Under the pieces are notes generated by a model. That model saw only the letters and a list, made by a program, of their open reading frames with translations, was not told the origin of the DNA and ran no database searches. Below, in pieces: positions 52,181-60,013 of a stretch of DNA of 64,000 bases. Location: assembly GCF_018861295.1 (NCBI RefSeq), contig NZ_JAHLDM010000005.1, positions 151,460 to 215,459 on the forward strand, written 5' to 3'. The stretch comes from Clostridium_AD estertheticum_D (GTDB lineage: Bacteria; Bacillota; Clostridia; Clostridiales; Clostridiaceae). A program made the position numbers and the translations under genes. The first letter of the stretch is position 1. Each line of letters starts with the position of its first letter.

Positions 52181-52223
52181 ACAGAAAGAGTGATTGAATA
52201 GATCACTCTTTCTGTTTTTTTTT
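52181..52223 (+). terminator. Intrinsic terminator of pgi
   Basis: ACAGAAAGAGTGAT pairs perfectly with ATCACTCTTTCTGT, followed by nine T. Confidence 0.95.
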
Positions 52224-52258
52224 AACTCTAACTATGAAAACTCGATATATATATAAAT

Positions 52259-52287
52259 TTGATATGACAAAGCTAATAAAGTATAAT
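52259..52287 (+). promoter_or_regulatory. Sigma-A promoter of tsaD
   Basis: TTGATA and a perfect TATAAT are separated by 17 bases. The predicted 5' leader of about 108 bases contains no motif that I recognise. Confidence 0.65.
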
Positions 52288-52401
52288 TATTAGATGTAAA
52301 CTTTTTTAGAATAGAAAATTTATAGAACATTAAATTATTATAATATTTTTATGAATATAAAGAAAAAATCATATAAATTACATTAAAGGTGGGTAAAAAC
52401 A

Positions 52402-53424
52402 ATGGAAAAGGATATTAAAATACTTGCAATAGAATCAAGTTGTGATGAAACGGCGGCTGCAGTAGTAGTAAATGGTAGGGATGTTTTATCTAACATAATT
52501 GCATCGCAAATAGATATACATGAAAAGTTTGGAGGCGTTGTTCCAGAAGTAGCATCTAGAAAGCACATAGAAGCAATAAGTGCTGTGGTTCAAGAAGCAC
52601 TAGATGAAGCTAACGTTACATTAGATGATATAGATGCAATAGGAGTAACTTATGGACCTGGACTAGTGGGGGCACTACTTGTAGGTGTTCAATATGCTAA
52701 GGGACTAGCATATGCAACCCATAAACCATTAATTGGAGTTAATCATATAGAAGGTCATATAAGCGCTAACTTTATTCAATATAAGGAGCTTGAACCACCA
52801 TTTATGTGTTTGGTAGTTTCAGGTGGACATACATTTATTGTATACATGAAGGATCACGGTGACTTTGAAGTTATGGCTGAAACTAGAGATGATGCAGCGG
52901 GAGAAGCATTTGATAAGGTAGCTCGTGCAATAGGCCTTGGGTATCCAGGTGGACCTAAAATAGATAAAATAGCAAAAGAGGGAAATGCAGATGCTATAAA
53001 ATTTCCAAAAGCTAAATTTCATGATGTTACTTTAGATTTTTCATTTAGTGGAGTCAAATCTTCTGTATTAAATTATTTGAATAAAATAAATATGAAAAAT
53101 GAGACAATTAATATACCCGACGTGGCTGCATCTTTCCAAAAGGCAGTGGTTAATGTTTTGGTAGAGAATGCATTTGAGGCATGTAAAATTAAAGGGGTAG
53201 ATAAGATAACAATAGCAGGTGGCGTGGCTTCAAACTCTTGTCTTAGGGAGACAATGATAAAAGAAGGGCAAAAGAAAAATATAAAAGTTATGTTCCCCGA
53301 GATGATTTTTTGCACTGATAATGCAGCTATGATTGGAAGTGCAGCTTATTTTGAATTAATAAAGGGAAGAGTTTCACCATTAACACTAAATGCAATACCA
53401 AACCTAAAGCTTGGAGAAAGATAA
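52402..53424 (+). CDS. tsaD: tRNA N6-adenosine threonylcarbamoyltransferase TsaD
   Basis: 340 residues. It transfers the threonylcarbamoyl group to A37 of ANN-decoding tRNAs with TsaB and TsaE (16 kb region). SSCDETAAAVV starts the ASKHA fold, and the metal-binding histidines are in HIEGH (residues about 115-119). GGGHTFIV-like SGGHTFIVYM and FSFSGVKSSVLNYL follow. The ATG comes after AGGTGGGT. Its partners are 36 kb away, so coordination must be in trans. DUF1275 gene follows in 20 bases. Confidence 0.96.
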   Translation: MEKDIKILAIESSCDETAAAVVVNGRDVLSNIIASQIDIHEKFGGVVPEVASRKHIEAISAVVQEALDEANVTLDDIDAIGVTYGPGLVGALLVGVQYAKGLAYATHKPLIGVNHIEGHISANFIQYKELEPPFMCLVVSGGHTFIVYMKDHGDFEVMAETRDDAAGEAFDKVARAIGLGYPGGPKIDKIAKEGNADAIKFPKAKFHDVTLDFSFSGVKSSVLNYLNKINMKNETINIPDVAASFQKAVVNVLVENAFEACKIKGVDKITIAGGVASNSCLRETMIKEGQKKNIKVMFPEMIFCTDNAAMIGSAAYFELIKGRVSPLTLNAIPNLKLGER

Positions 53425-53443
53425 TAAAAGGAGTCTTTAAATT

Positions 53444-54151
53444 TTGATAAAAATTAATTTGAATTTAATGCAAAGAAGAATTAGAAAATTACATTCACAA
53501 CATGTTGTACATGAGTCCTTTAGATTTGGCATACTTCTTGCAATCGCGGGCGGTTTTTTGGATTCTTACACATTTATAGGAAGGGGAGGTGTTTTCGCTA
53601 ATGCTCAAACTGGAAATATTGTACTACTTGCCATATATGCTTCAAAAGGAGAATGGATGCATGCATTTGCTAATATTCCAGCTATAGTAGCTTTCGTAAT
53701 TGGAGTAATTGTTGTTCAAACAATAAAAAATGACTCATCACGTTTCTTTATAATTGATTGGCCACGGGTAGTTTTAATTTTTGAAATCATAGTCCTTTTT
53801 GTAATAGGACTTATACCTAGTACCGTTCCCAATATTATTGTAAATGTTACAATTTCACTTGTTGCTTCCATTCAAGTATGCTCATTTTGTAAAATTGCGG
53901 ATGCTCCATATAGCTCAACAATGTCCACAGGTAACTTACGATCAGCTGCAAGGGAGGCATATATTGCTTTCACCCAAAAGGATCATGAGGCAGCTATTCG
54001 TACTATTCGTCTTTTTACAATTGTTTCTTCATTTTTATTAGGTTCATTTTTAGGAGGTATATTAACATTAAATATTGGTGTTAAAGCAATATGGGGAGCT
54101 ACGCTTATAATAATCGGTGCTTTGGTGTTATATAACATTAATAACTCATAA
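53444..54151 (+). CDS. YoaK/DUF1275 family membrane protein
   Basis: 235 residues with about six membrane helices. GGFLDSYTFIGRGGVFANAQTGN is the conserved first motif of this family, whose function is unknown; related proteins are induced or modified in many Firmicutes without a known substrate. TTG 53444 follows AAGGAG by 10 bases. It lies 20 bases after tsaD and may be co-transcribed with it. No terminator is clear downstream; the small convergent gene ends 40 bases later. Confidence 0.9.
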   Translation: MIKINLNLMQRRIRKLHSQHVVHESFRFGILLAIAGGFLDSYTFIGRGGVFANAQTGNIVLLAIYASKGEWMHAFANIPAIVAFVIGVIVVQTIKNDSSRFFIIDWPRVVLIFEIIVLFVIGLIPSTVPNIIVNVTISLVASIQVCSFCKIADAPYSSTMSTGNLRSAAREAYIAFTQKDHEAAIRTIRLFTIVSSFLLGSFLGGILTLNIGVKAIWGATLIIIGALVLYNINNS

Positions 54152-54190
54152 ATACAGTTTATGTTTAATTGGGGTAATTTAGTACATTTG

Positions 54191-54484
54191 TTAACAAATA
54201 TTATTATCTCCGAATTTCTTTATAAGACTCTTAAGTTCATCTATCTGTTTTTGCAAATCCTTATTCGTATTACTTGAATTAGTATTACTTGCATTTTGGG
54301 CTTCTTCTTTTGCGTTAAGATTAGAAATTTGAGCTGAAATTATAAAAATGGTCTGAGCTATACTGAATAAAAAATTAGCTACTACATTTTGTTGATCAAC
54401 ATCGAACTTAGAAGCAATAATAATTCCTAGTATTGTTGCGAGTGTTGCCAATTCGGTAGGACTGTACTCTTCTAGTTTTTTCAT
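54191..54484 (-). CDS. Small membrane protein with coiled-coil tail
   Basis: 97 residues from ATG 54484 on the - strand, after a TGAGGC site. Two hydrophobic segments (TELATLATILGIIIAS and VVANFLFSIAQTIFIISAQI) are followed by an Asn/Ser linker and an amphipathic helix, LQKQIDELKSLIKKFG, that could form a coiled coil. No family is recognised. It has its own upstream region and lies convergent to the DUF1275 gene. Confidence 0.65.
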   Translation of the reverse strand: MKKLEEYSPTELATLATILGIIIASKFDVDQQNVVANFLFSIAQTIFIISAQISNLNAKEEAQNASNTNSSNTNKDLQKQIDELKSLIKKFGDNNIC

Positions 54485-54671
54485 ATAATGCCTCATTCTA
54501 ATATTGTTATATTATAGTATATTCATTTAATTAACATTGTGTGGAGTATATTTTGAAAATCATTGTTTATACCATGTGAAATATTTAAATAAATAATTTT
54601 AAGTGATTATGTATACCCGAAAAATGAAGGAATATAATAATAAAAAACAAGTTAAAAAACAAAATTCCCAG

Positions 54672-54700
54672 TTGATACAATAATATAAGTAGAGTATAAT
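54672..54700 (+). promoter_or_regulatory. Sigma-A promoter of the 54764 gene
   Basis: TTGATA and a perfect TATAAT are 17 bases apart, and the gene starts 63 bases after the -10 box. Confidence 0.7.
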
Positions 54701-54763
54701 TATCTGAGTTTCGATTATTTAAAATAATGATTATTCTTACGAATTTAAACGAGGAGCAATATT

Positions 54764-55864
54764 ATGACAAACCACCCCAAAACAACAAAAACTTTGTTTA
54801 AGCTACTAATTATATCAATTTGTTTATTTATAAGCATATTTGCAGTGGTGTCATTTTCAAATATAATTAAAAAAAACAATGAAAATAAAGATAGTACATC
54901 TAATAAAAGCACGAATAATAATGGTAAAGATCAAAACATAAAGAATATTAAGTTAACGAAAATAGCATTTGAAAAAGGTAATAATATATATCTTTATGAT
55001 GAAATAAGTAAACAAATTAAGTCTCTCGGAGATAATACAAAATCCAAAGATTTGTTACAACTTTCTCCGGATAAAACAAAAATTGTATTTAGGTATTTTA
55101 ATGAAGGGGAACCTATATATCCACCGCATGTAATTATTTATGATATTGAAGCTGGAAAACTAACAGATATTGTTATTAACAATAAAAATGTACAACAAAT
55201 TGTTGAAATCAAATGGATAGATAATGAAGATATTTTGGTTACAGGGCATATTAATCCATCAGTTTCAGGTTATAGCGTATATAATATAAAAAGCAAAACG
55301 GAGTTAATATCCTGTGTTGGTACTATGCGCGATGTTAATTTAGGTAAAAAAAATATTCTTTATAGCAATACGCCTCACATATTTCCTCAGCCAAAAGCTA
55401 ATTTATATATTAATGGGAAGCAAATTTTTGAAATTAACAATGAAAAGGAACAAATACTTGATGGTGTAATATCTAATGATGGCAAAGTAATTGCATTTAG
55501 AAGTTCGGTGACAGGTGAAAAGAATTTAAATGGTAAAGCAGTTGCATATATTAACTTAGGCCAAATTAGTAGTAACGGAAATGCTATAAACGATCTAACG
55601 AGGATAGCGATAAGCGGTGATATCGCTGGGAAATTGAAATTTGATGATGAAAATAATTTAAGTATTGTTGAGGATAAATTCATATATAAGTTAAATGATG
55701 AAAAGCTTATTAAGGTAGAAAATTCGTTGCCAAAGCAAAAAGAACTTACGGCAGTTCAGCTTAAAGAATTTAGGCAAACTTTAGCTAAACAATTTCCTAA
55801 AGAGATTATTTCAGATCAAACAGTATTAGAAGATATAGATATATATAATATGGTAGCCTTTTAG
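54764..55864 (+). CDS. Membrane-anchored protein with propeller-like repeats
   Basis: 366 residues. One N-terminal membrane helix (LFKLLIISICLFISIFAVVSF) and a Lys/Asn/Ser-rich linker lead to an extracellular domain. Repeated strands such as NNIYLYDEISKQIKSLG, LSPDKTKIVFRYF and WIDNEDILVTG resemble TolB/WD40-like beta-propeller blades. No catalytic residues are evident. The ATG follows GAGGAGC. Its own consensus promoter lies upstream and the gene seems to stand alone. Function is unknown; a structural or sensory role outside the cell is an inference. Confidence 0.7.
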   Translation: MTNHPKTTKTLFKLLIISICLFISIFAVVSFSNIIKKNNENKDSTSNKSTNNNGKDQNIKNIKLTKIAFEKGNNIYLYDEISKQIKSLGDNTKSKDLLQLSPDKTKIVFRYFNEGEPIYPPHVIIYDIEAGKLTDIVINNKNVQQIVEIKWIDNEDILVTGHINPSVSGYSVYNIKSKTELISCVGTMRDVNLGKKNILYSNTPHIFPQPKANLYINGKQIFEINNEKEQILDGVISNDGKVIAFRSSVTGEKNLNGKAVAYINLGQISSNGNAINDLTRIAISGDIAGKLKFDDENNLSIVEDKFIYKLNDEKLIKVENSLPKQKELTAVQLKEFRQTLAKQFPKEIISDQTVLEDIDIYNMVAF

Positions 55865-55929
55865 GATTTAAAACGAATATAGGAATTAGTAAAATATAGT
55901 CAATATTTATGAGATTTATTAAAATTATG

Positions 55930-55958
55930 TTAACAAACATTTGAAAATTTGGTATAAT
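55930..55958 (+). promoter_or_regulatory. Promoter of the 55998 gene
   Basis: TTAACA and a perfect TATAAT are 17 bases apart; the predicted leader is about 33 bases. Confidence 0.6.
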
Positions 55959-55997
55959 GACCTTATGTTTATAAAAAATTATGGAAGAAGGGTTATT

Positions 55998-56405
55998 ATG
56001 AAAAAGGAAAATTCTTATAGGCCTCAGAAAGCAAAAATCCATGTAAAGACAATACCAGAATTAATAGTTAGCAAATTAGTTATGTTACTATGTTTTATTA
56101 TACCAATATCTATATTTATAGCCTATTCTATGAAGTTGAACTTTTTCTCTATTACAAGAATTCTATCAATATTTATTTTAATTATAAGCATAGCTGCATA
56201 TTTAAAAAGTGAAATTATGTATCCTCATCCTAAAGTACTACATAAAGGTGAAACTTTAGGTAGTAAAAAAAATGTGGTTTACAAAAAACATAAAATAAAT
56301 TTTTCTTTTTCTCTAAAGAAAGGTCCGCTTCAAGTGGTGTTATCAATGTTAATAATTATATTATTAACTTATTTAGGACAAGGTATTTATAGATTAATTG
56401 GGTAA
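55998..56405 (+). CDS. Small three-helix membrane protein, unknown
   Basis: 135 residues from ATG 55998, after AGAAGGG; the frame is open from 55941 but that part lies over the promoter. A basic N-terminus is followed by helices LVMLLCFIIPISIFIAY, RILSIFILIISIAAYL and, near the end, VVLSMLIIILLTYLGQG. The middle (KVLHKGETLGSKKNVVYKKHK) is basic and probably cytoplasmic. It lies 12 bases before the cysteine-rich gene. No family is recognised. Confidence 0.65.
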   Translation: MKKENSYRPQKAKIHVKTIPELIVSKLVMLLCFIIPISIFIAYSMKLNFFSITRILSIFILIISIAAYLKSEIMYPHPKVLHKGETLGSKKNVVYKKHKINFSFSLKKGPLQVVLSMLIIILLTYLGQGIYRLIG

Positions 56406-56417
56406 GGAGTATTAAAT

Positions 56418-56669
56418 ATGGATAATAATTATAAGTTTTTTAGAAATAAAGAATGTGAATATTTTCCGTGCCATGAGGTTAAAAATGATGAAAAATTTAA
56501 TTGCCTATTTTGTTATTGTCCCCTATATTTTCTTGAGCACTGCGGTGGAAATGGAAAATTTGTAAAGGGCATTAAAGATTGCTCATCTTGTTTGATACCA
56601 CACTCTGAAAATGGTTATGAATATATTGTTGGTAAAATAAAGGAAGTAAATAAAACAAAAAGAAAATAA
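56418..56669 (+). CDS. Cysteine-rich small domain protein (PF04071-like)
   Basis: 83 residues, probably metal-binding. The motif run CEYFPCH, NCLFCYCPLY, HCGG and DCSSCLIPH matches the cysteine-rich small domain, a family that occurs alone or fused to cobalamin-biosynthesis proteins and whose role is unknown. Eight or more cysteines and two histidines could hold two zinc or iron ions. The ATG follows AAGGAG. It is cotranscribed with the small membrane gene upstream. Confidence 0.85.
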   Translation: MDNNYKFFRNKECEYFPCHEVKNDEKFNCLFCYCPLYFLEHCGGNGKFVKGIKDCSSCLIPHSENGYEYIVGKIKEVNKTKRK

Positions 56670-56991
56670 CAATTACCATAATAAGCTATAATTATCTATG
56701 AAAACCAATAATTCGCTGAGGATAATGTTGTATTTAAAGTAATTATGGGTTATAATTAGAGCATTAATTAAAAAAATGAATAACTTAATATAAAAAAATA
56801 CGTTTATTAAAAAGGCACTGTCAATTCAGCGCCTTTTTTTTACCCCAAATTATGTTGATATACGTTATTTAAAAAAACGAAGAAAAAAATTTAGGAATAT
56901 GTGTTGGTAAGAACATTATTATATTAGTAGTAAGTGGATACACTAAAGAGCATAAAGAAATTAAAAAATATTATAAGCCGGAGGTACAAAT
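56670..56991 (+). other. Intergenic region upstream of kamA
   Basis: About 320 AT-rich bases. It contains the terminator at 56807-56841 for the preceding genes; the remaining 150 bases to kamA should hold its promoter, but I see no consensus pair. No ORF or riboswitch motif was recognised. Confidence 0.4.
56807..56841 (+). terminator. Intrinsic terminator upstream of kamA
   Basis: AAAAAGGCACTG pairs with CAGCGCCTTTTTT (one A-C mismatch), and a T run follows. Confidence 0.88.
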
Positions 56992-58242
56992 GTGAAAGTA
57001 AATAGAAGATTAGAGTTATTTAAAAATGTAACAGATAAAGAATGGAATGATTGGGAATGGCAAGTTCAAAACAGAATCGAAACTGTAGAAGAACTTAAAA
57101 AGTATATACCATTAACGCTTGAGGAAGAAGAGGGAGCAAAAAAATGTCTTCAAACATTGAGGATGGCTATTACTCCATATTACTTATCATTAATAGATCC
57201 AAGTGACCCATATGATCCAATAAGGAAACAAGCTATACCAACGGCTCTAGAATTACACAAAGCGGATGCTGATCTATTGGATCCATTACATGAAGATACG
57301 GATTCTCCAGTGCCGGGGCTCACTCATAGATACCCAGATAGAGTATTGTTACTAATAACTGATATGTGCTCAATGTACTGTAGGCATTGCACAAGAAGAA
57401 GATTTGCGGGCCAAAATGATAATTCTATGCCAATTGATAAAATAGATAAAGCAATTGAGTATATAAGAAACACAGTGCAAGTTAGGGACGTACTATTATC
57501 AGGCGGTGATGCGTTACTTGTAACAGACGATAAATTAGAATATATAATAAAAAAATTAAGGGAAATTCCGCACGTTGAAATAATAAGAATAGGTTCAAGA
57601 GTGCCTGTAGTTCTTCCACAAAGAATTACTCCAAAACTAGTTGACATGTTAAAGAAGTATCACCCTATTTGGTTAAATACACATTTTAATCATCCAAATG
57701 AAATTACGCAGGAAGCAAAGATTGCATGTGAAAGGCTTGCAAATGTAGGAGTACCCTTAGGGAATCAATCTGTTCTCCTAAGAGGAGTTAATGACTGTAC
57801 CCATATAATGAAGGAGCTGGTGCAGGAACTTGTTAAAATTAGAGTAAGACCATATTATATATATCAATGTGACCTTTCAATGGGTCTTGAACACTTTAGG
57901 ACACCTGTATCTAAAGGCATAGAAATAATTGAAGGCTTAAGAGGCCATACTTCAGGATTTTGTGTGCCCACGTTCGTTGTTGATGCACCAGGTGGTGGTG
58001 GGAAAATCCCAGTAATGCCAGGATATATTATATCTCAAAGCCCTGAGAAAGTAGTACTTAGAAACTTTGAAGGAGTTATAACTACATATCAGCAACCAAC
58101 TAGTTACAATTCTATTTGTCATTGTGATGCTTGTACAGGAAAGAAAAAGGTTCACAGAGTAGGAGTTGCTGGTTTATTAAATAATGAGAAAATGTCTATG
58201 GAACCAGTTGGACTAGAGAGAAGTTTAAGAGGGCAAGAATAG
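56992..58242 (+). CDS. kamA: L-lysine 2,3-aminomutase
   Basis: 416 residues. This radical SAM, PLP enzyme moves the alpha-amino group of lysine to the beta carbon. The cluster motif is CSMYCRHC (Cys-x3-Cys-x2-Cys), and the PLP lysine region is GGGGKIPVMPGY. The two acidic residues that bind the lysine side chain in the C. subterminale enzyme are preserved, in YQCDLSMGLEHF and FVVDAPGGGG, which argues against the glutamate 2,3-aminomutase. A C-terminal CHCDACTGKKK segment may bind zinc. GTG 56992 follows GGAGGTAC. No lysine-fermentation genes and no ablB-type acetyltransferase lie beside it. Confidence 0.94.
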   Translation: MKVNRRLELFKNVTDKEWNDWEWQVQNRIETVEELKKYIPLTLEEEEGAKKCLQTLRMAITPYYLSLIDPSDPYDPIRKQAIPTALELHKADADLLDPLHEDTDSPVPGLTHRYPDRVLLLITDMCSMYCRHCTRRRFAGQNDNSMPIDKIDKAIEYIRNTVQVRDVLLSGGDALLVTDDKLEYIIKKLREIPHVEIIRIGSRVPVVLPQRITPKLVDMLKKYHPIWLNTHFNHPNEITQEAKIACERLANVGVPLGNQSVLLRGVNDCTHIMKELVQELVKIRVRPYYIYQCDLSMGLEHFRTPVSKGIEIIEGLRGHTSGFCVPTFVVDAPGGGGKIPVMPGYIISQSPEKVVLRNFEGVITTYQQPTSYNSICHCDACTGKKKVHRVGVAGLLNNEKMSMEPVGLERSLRGQE

Positions 58243-58260
58243 TAAAACTAGAAATATATT

Positions 58261-58305
58261 AATAATAAGCTTAGAGAGTAAATCTTTAGGCTTATTATTT
58301 TTTTA
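58261..58305 (+). terminator. Intrinsic terminator of kamA
   Basis: AATAATAAGCTTAGAGA pairs with TCTTTAGGCTTATTATT and T runs follow. Confidence 0.85.
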
Positions 58306-58382
58306 TATTGAATGTCTGAAGTTGTAACAGTTTTCGGAAAAACGAATAAGATGGTATCATAAGTAATTTTAGGAGGGTAAAT

Positions 58383-59654
58383 TTGCAAATCCTAAAAATA
58401 GGTTCAAAAGGAACAGTGGTATCAGAAATACAAGCATTACTTAATAAGTTAGGTTATGTTGTTGGGGAAGTAGATGGAATATATGGACCTAAAACTGCAG
58501 GTGCGGTAAAGAAGTTTCAAAAATATTTTGGATTATTACCTACAGGCGAAGTGGATGATGATACTTATAAACTTATGAACAGATTTTTATTAGGTTATGA
58601 TACTTATAGAATTAAATCAGGTGACACTCTATACCTTATAGCAAAACGTTATTACACGCCACTTGAAAGTATAATTACAGCTAACCCTCAAATTAATGCA
58701 AATAGATTGAGGGTTGGTGATGTAATTATAGTTCCTTACTCGTTAGATGTGGTTTATACAAATATTGATTACACTTATGAGATTATGAAAAAAAATTTAG
58801 ATGGATTAAAAGCTAGATATCCATTTATTGAAGTTGAGAGTGCTGGCAGGAGTGAACTTGGGAAAGAACTTTATTATGTAAAATTGGGTAATGGACCCAA
58901 TAAAGTATTTTACAATGGCGCGCATCATGCTATTGAATGGATAACTTCTGTACTTTTAATGAAGTTTATTGAAAACTTTGCTAAAGCCTATGCAATGGGT
59001 CAGGATATAGAAGGTTATGATGTTCGTGATATATTCCGCACAAGCACTATATATGTTATGCCCATGGTTAATCCAGATGGAGTGGACTTAGTTCTTAATG
59101 GTCTAGAAAAAAGTAACCCGTATTACAATGATTTAATTAAGTGGAATAATGGAAGTTTAGATTTTTCTAAAAATTGGAGTGCTAATATTCGAGGAGTAGA
59201 TCTTAATCATAACTATGATGCTATGTGGCAAGAATCAAAGAATGCAGAGGCGAGTTATGGAATATATGGACCAGGACCTACAAGATATTCAGGTACCTCG
59301 CCAGAATCAGAATCAGAGTCTAAAGCTGTAGCAAATTTAACAAGAAGTAATAATTTTAGATTAGTAATAGCATATCATACCCAAGGTGAACTAATATACT
59401 GGAATTTTGAAAATTTAGCAAGTCACGAAGCTAAAGCAATAGCAATAATATTTTCACAATTAAGTGGTTATGATCTAGGTGAAACAACTGGAATTACAAG
59501 CTATGCAGGATATAAAGACTGGTTCATTGAGAAATTTAGAAGGCCAGGATACACCATTGAAGTCGGACTTGGAGAAAATCCTCTTCCCATAAGTCAATTT
59601 AATAAGATTTATAGCGACAACATTAAAGTGTTATTAGAGGGGGCAATGATTTAG
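58383..59654 (+). CDS. M14 zinc carboxypeptidase with cell-wall-binding domains
   Basis: 423 residues. Residues 1-75 are a peptidoglycan-binding domain (GSKGTVVSEIQALLNKLGY), residues 76-120 a LysM domain (YRIKSGDTLYLIAKRYY), and about 130-423 an M14 peptidase with zinc ligands in NGAHHAIEW, a His in YHTQGELIYW and the catalytic Glu in YTIEVGLGENP. This matches gamma-D-glutamyl-meso-diaminopimelate peptidase I of Bacillus, which trims peptidoglycan stems during sporulation. No signal peptide is visible. TTG 58383 follows AGGAGGGT. Confidence 0.9.
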   Translation: MQILKIGSKGTVVSEIQALLNKLGYVVGEVDGIYGPKTAGAVKKFQKYFGLLPTGEVDDDTYKLMNRFLLGYDTYRIKSGDTLYLIAKRYYTPLESIITANPQINANRLRVGDVIIVPYSLDVVYTNIDYTYEIMKKNLDGLKARYPFIEVESAGRSELGKELYYVKLGNGPNKVFYNGAHHAIEWITSVLLMKFIENFAKAYAMGQDIEGYDVRDIFRTSTIYVMPMVNPDGVDLVLNGLEKSNPYYNDLIKWNNGSLDFSKNWSANIRGVDLNHNYDAMWQESKNAEASYGIYGPGPTRYSGTSPESESESKAVANLTRSNNFRLVIAYHTQGELIYWNFENLASHEAKAIAIIFSQLSGYDLGETTGITSYAGYKDWFIEKFRRPGYTIEVGLGENPLPISQFNKIYSDNIKVLLEGAMI

Positions 59655-59688
59655 TCACATATAATAATTGATTTTTTATCAAATAAAC

Positions 59689-59727
59689 GCCTATATCTTA
59701 TTTTGCATAGCAATTAAAGATATAGGC
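59689..59727 (+). terminator. Hairpin after the M14 peptidase gene
   Basis: GCCTATATCTT pairs perfectly with AAGATATAGGC around a 17-base loop; the T run is weak. Confidence 0.6.
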
Positions 59728-59747
59728 ATTATATTATTGGTCATAAA

Positions 59748-59988
59748 TATGATCTGTCTCCGGAGTGACTTGCAACAAGAAACGAACAAATTATTGAACT
59801 TTGATTTAGAAATTCTTCTTTTATGAATATGAAATTCTCGTAAGCATGACAGGAGGTCATGCTAGCGAACCTGAGGCAGGACGCCGAATGTGAGCGTTAG
59901 AGAATTTTATATAAATAAAAGATTAGAATTTGTTAATTAAATTTCATATTTGGAGTTCGGTTGCAAGGGCCGCAGGAGAAATAGTATG
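59748..59988. repeat. Family 2 foldback repeat, copy 2
   Basis: A 240-bp element homologous to 14782-15016. The terminal arms carry CTCC and CTTGCAAC in opposite orientation, and the inner arms are AATTCTTCTTTTATGA and TAAATAAAAGATTAGAATT. The core (about 59833-59908) has hairpins GCATGACaggagGTCATGC and CCTGaggCAGG, different from copy 1 but still paired, with CTAGCGAAC and CGAATGTGAGCGTTAGAG unchanged. It lies between convergent genes. Confidence 0.75.
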
Positions 59989-60013
59989 CTTTTCATTAAA
60001 ACGGTAATCACAT

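Noticed and set aside
54186..54199. TTTGTTAACAAAT as a Rex operator
   Set aside because: It has no 4-base spacer and lies at the 3' ends of two convergent genes.
56992..58242. kamA as glutamate 2,3-aminomutase
   Set aside because: Both aspartates that bind the lysine side chain are conserved.
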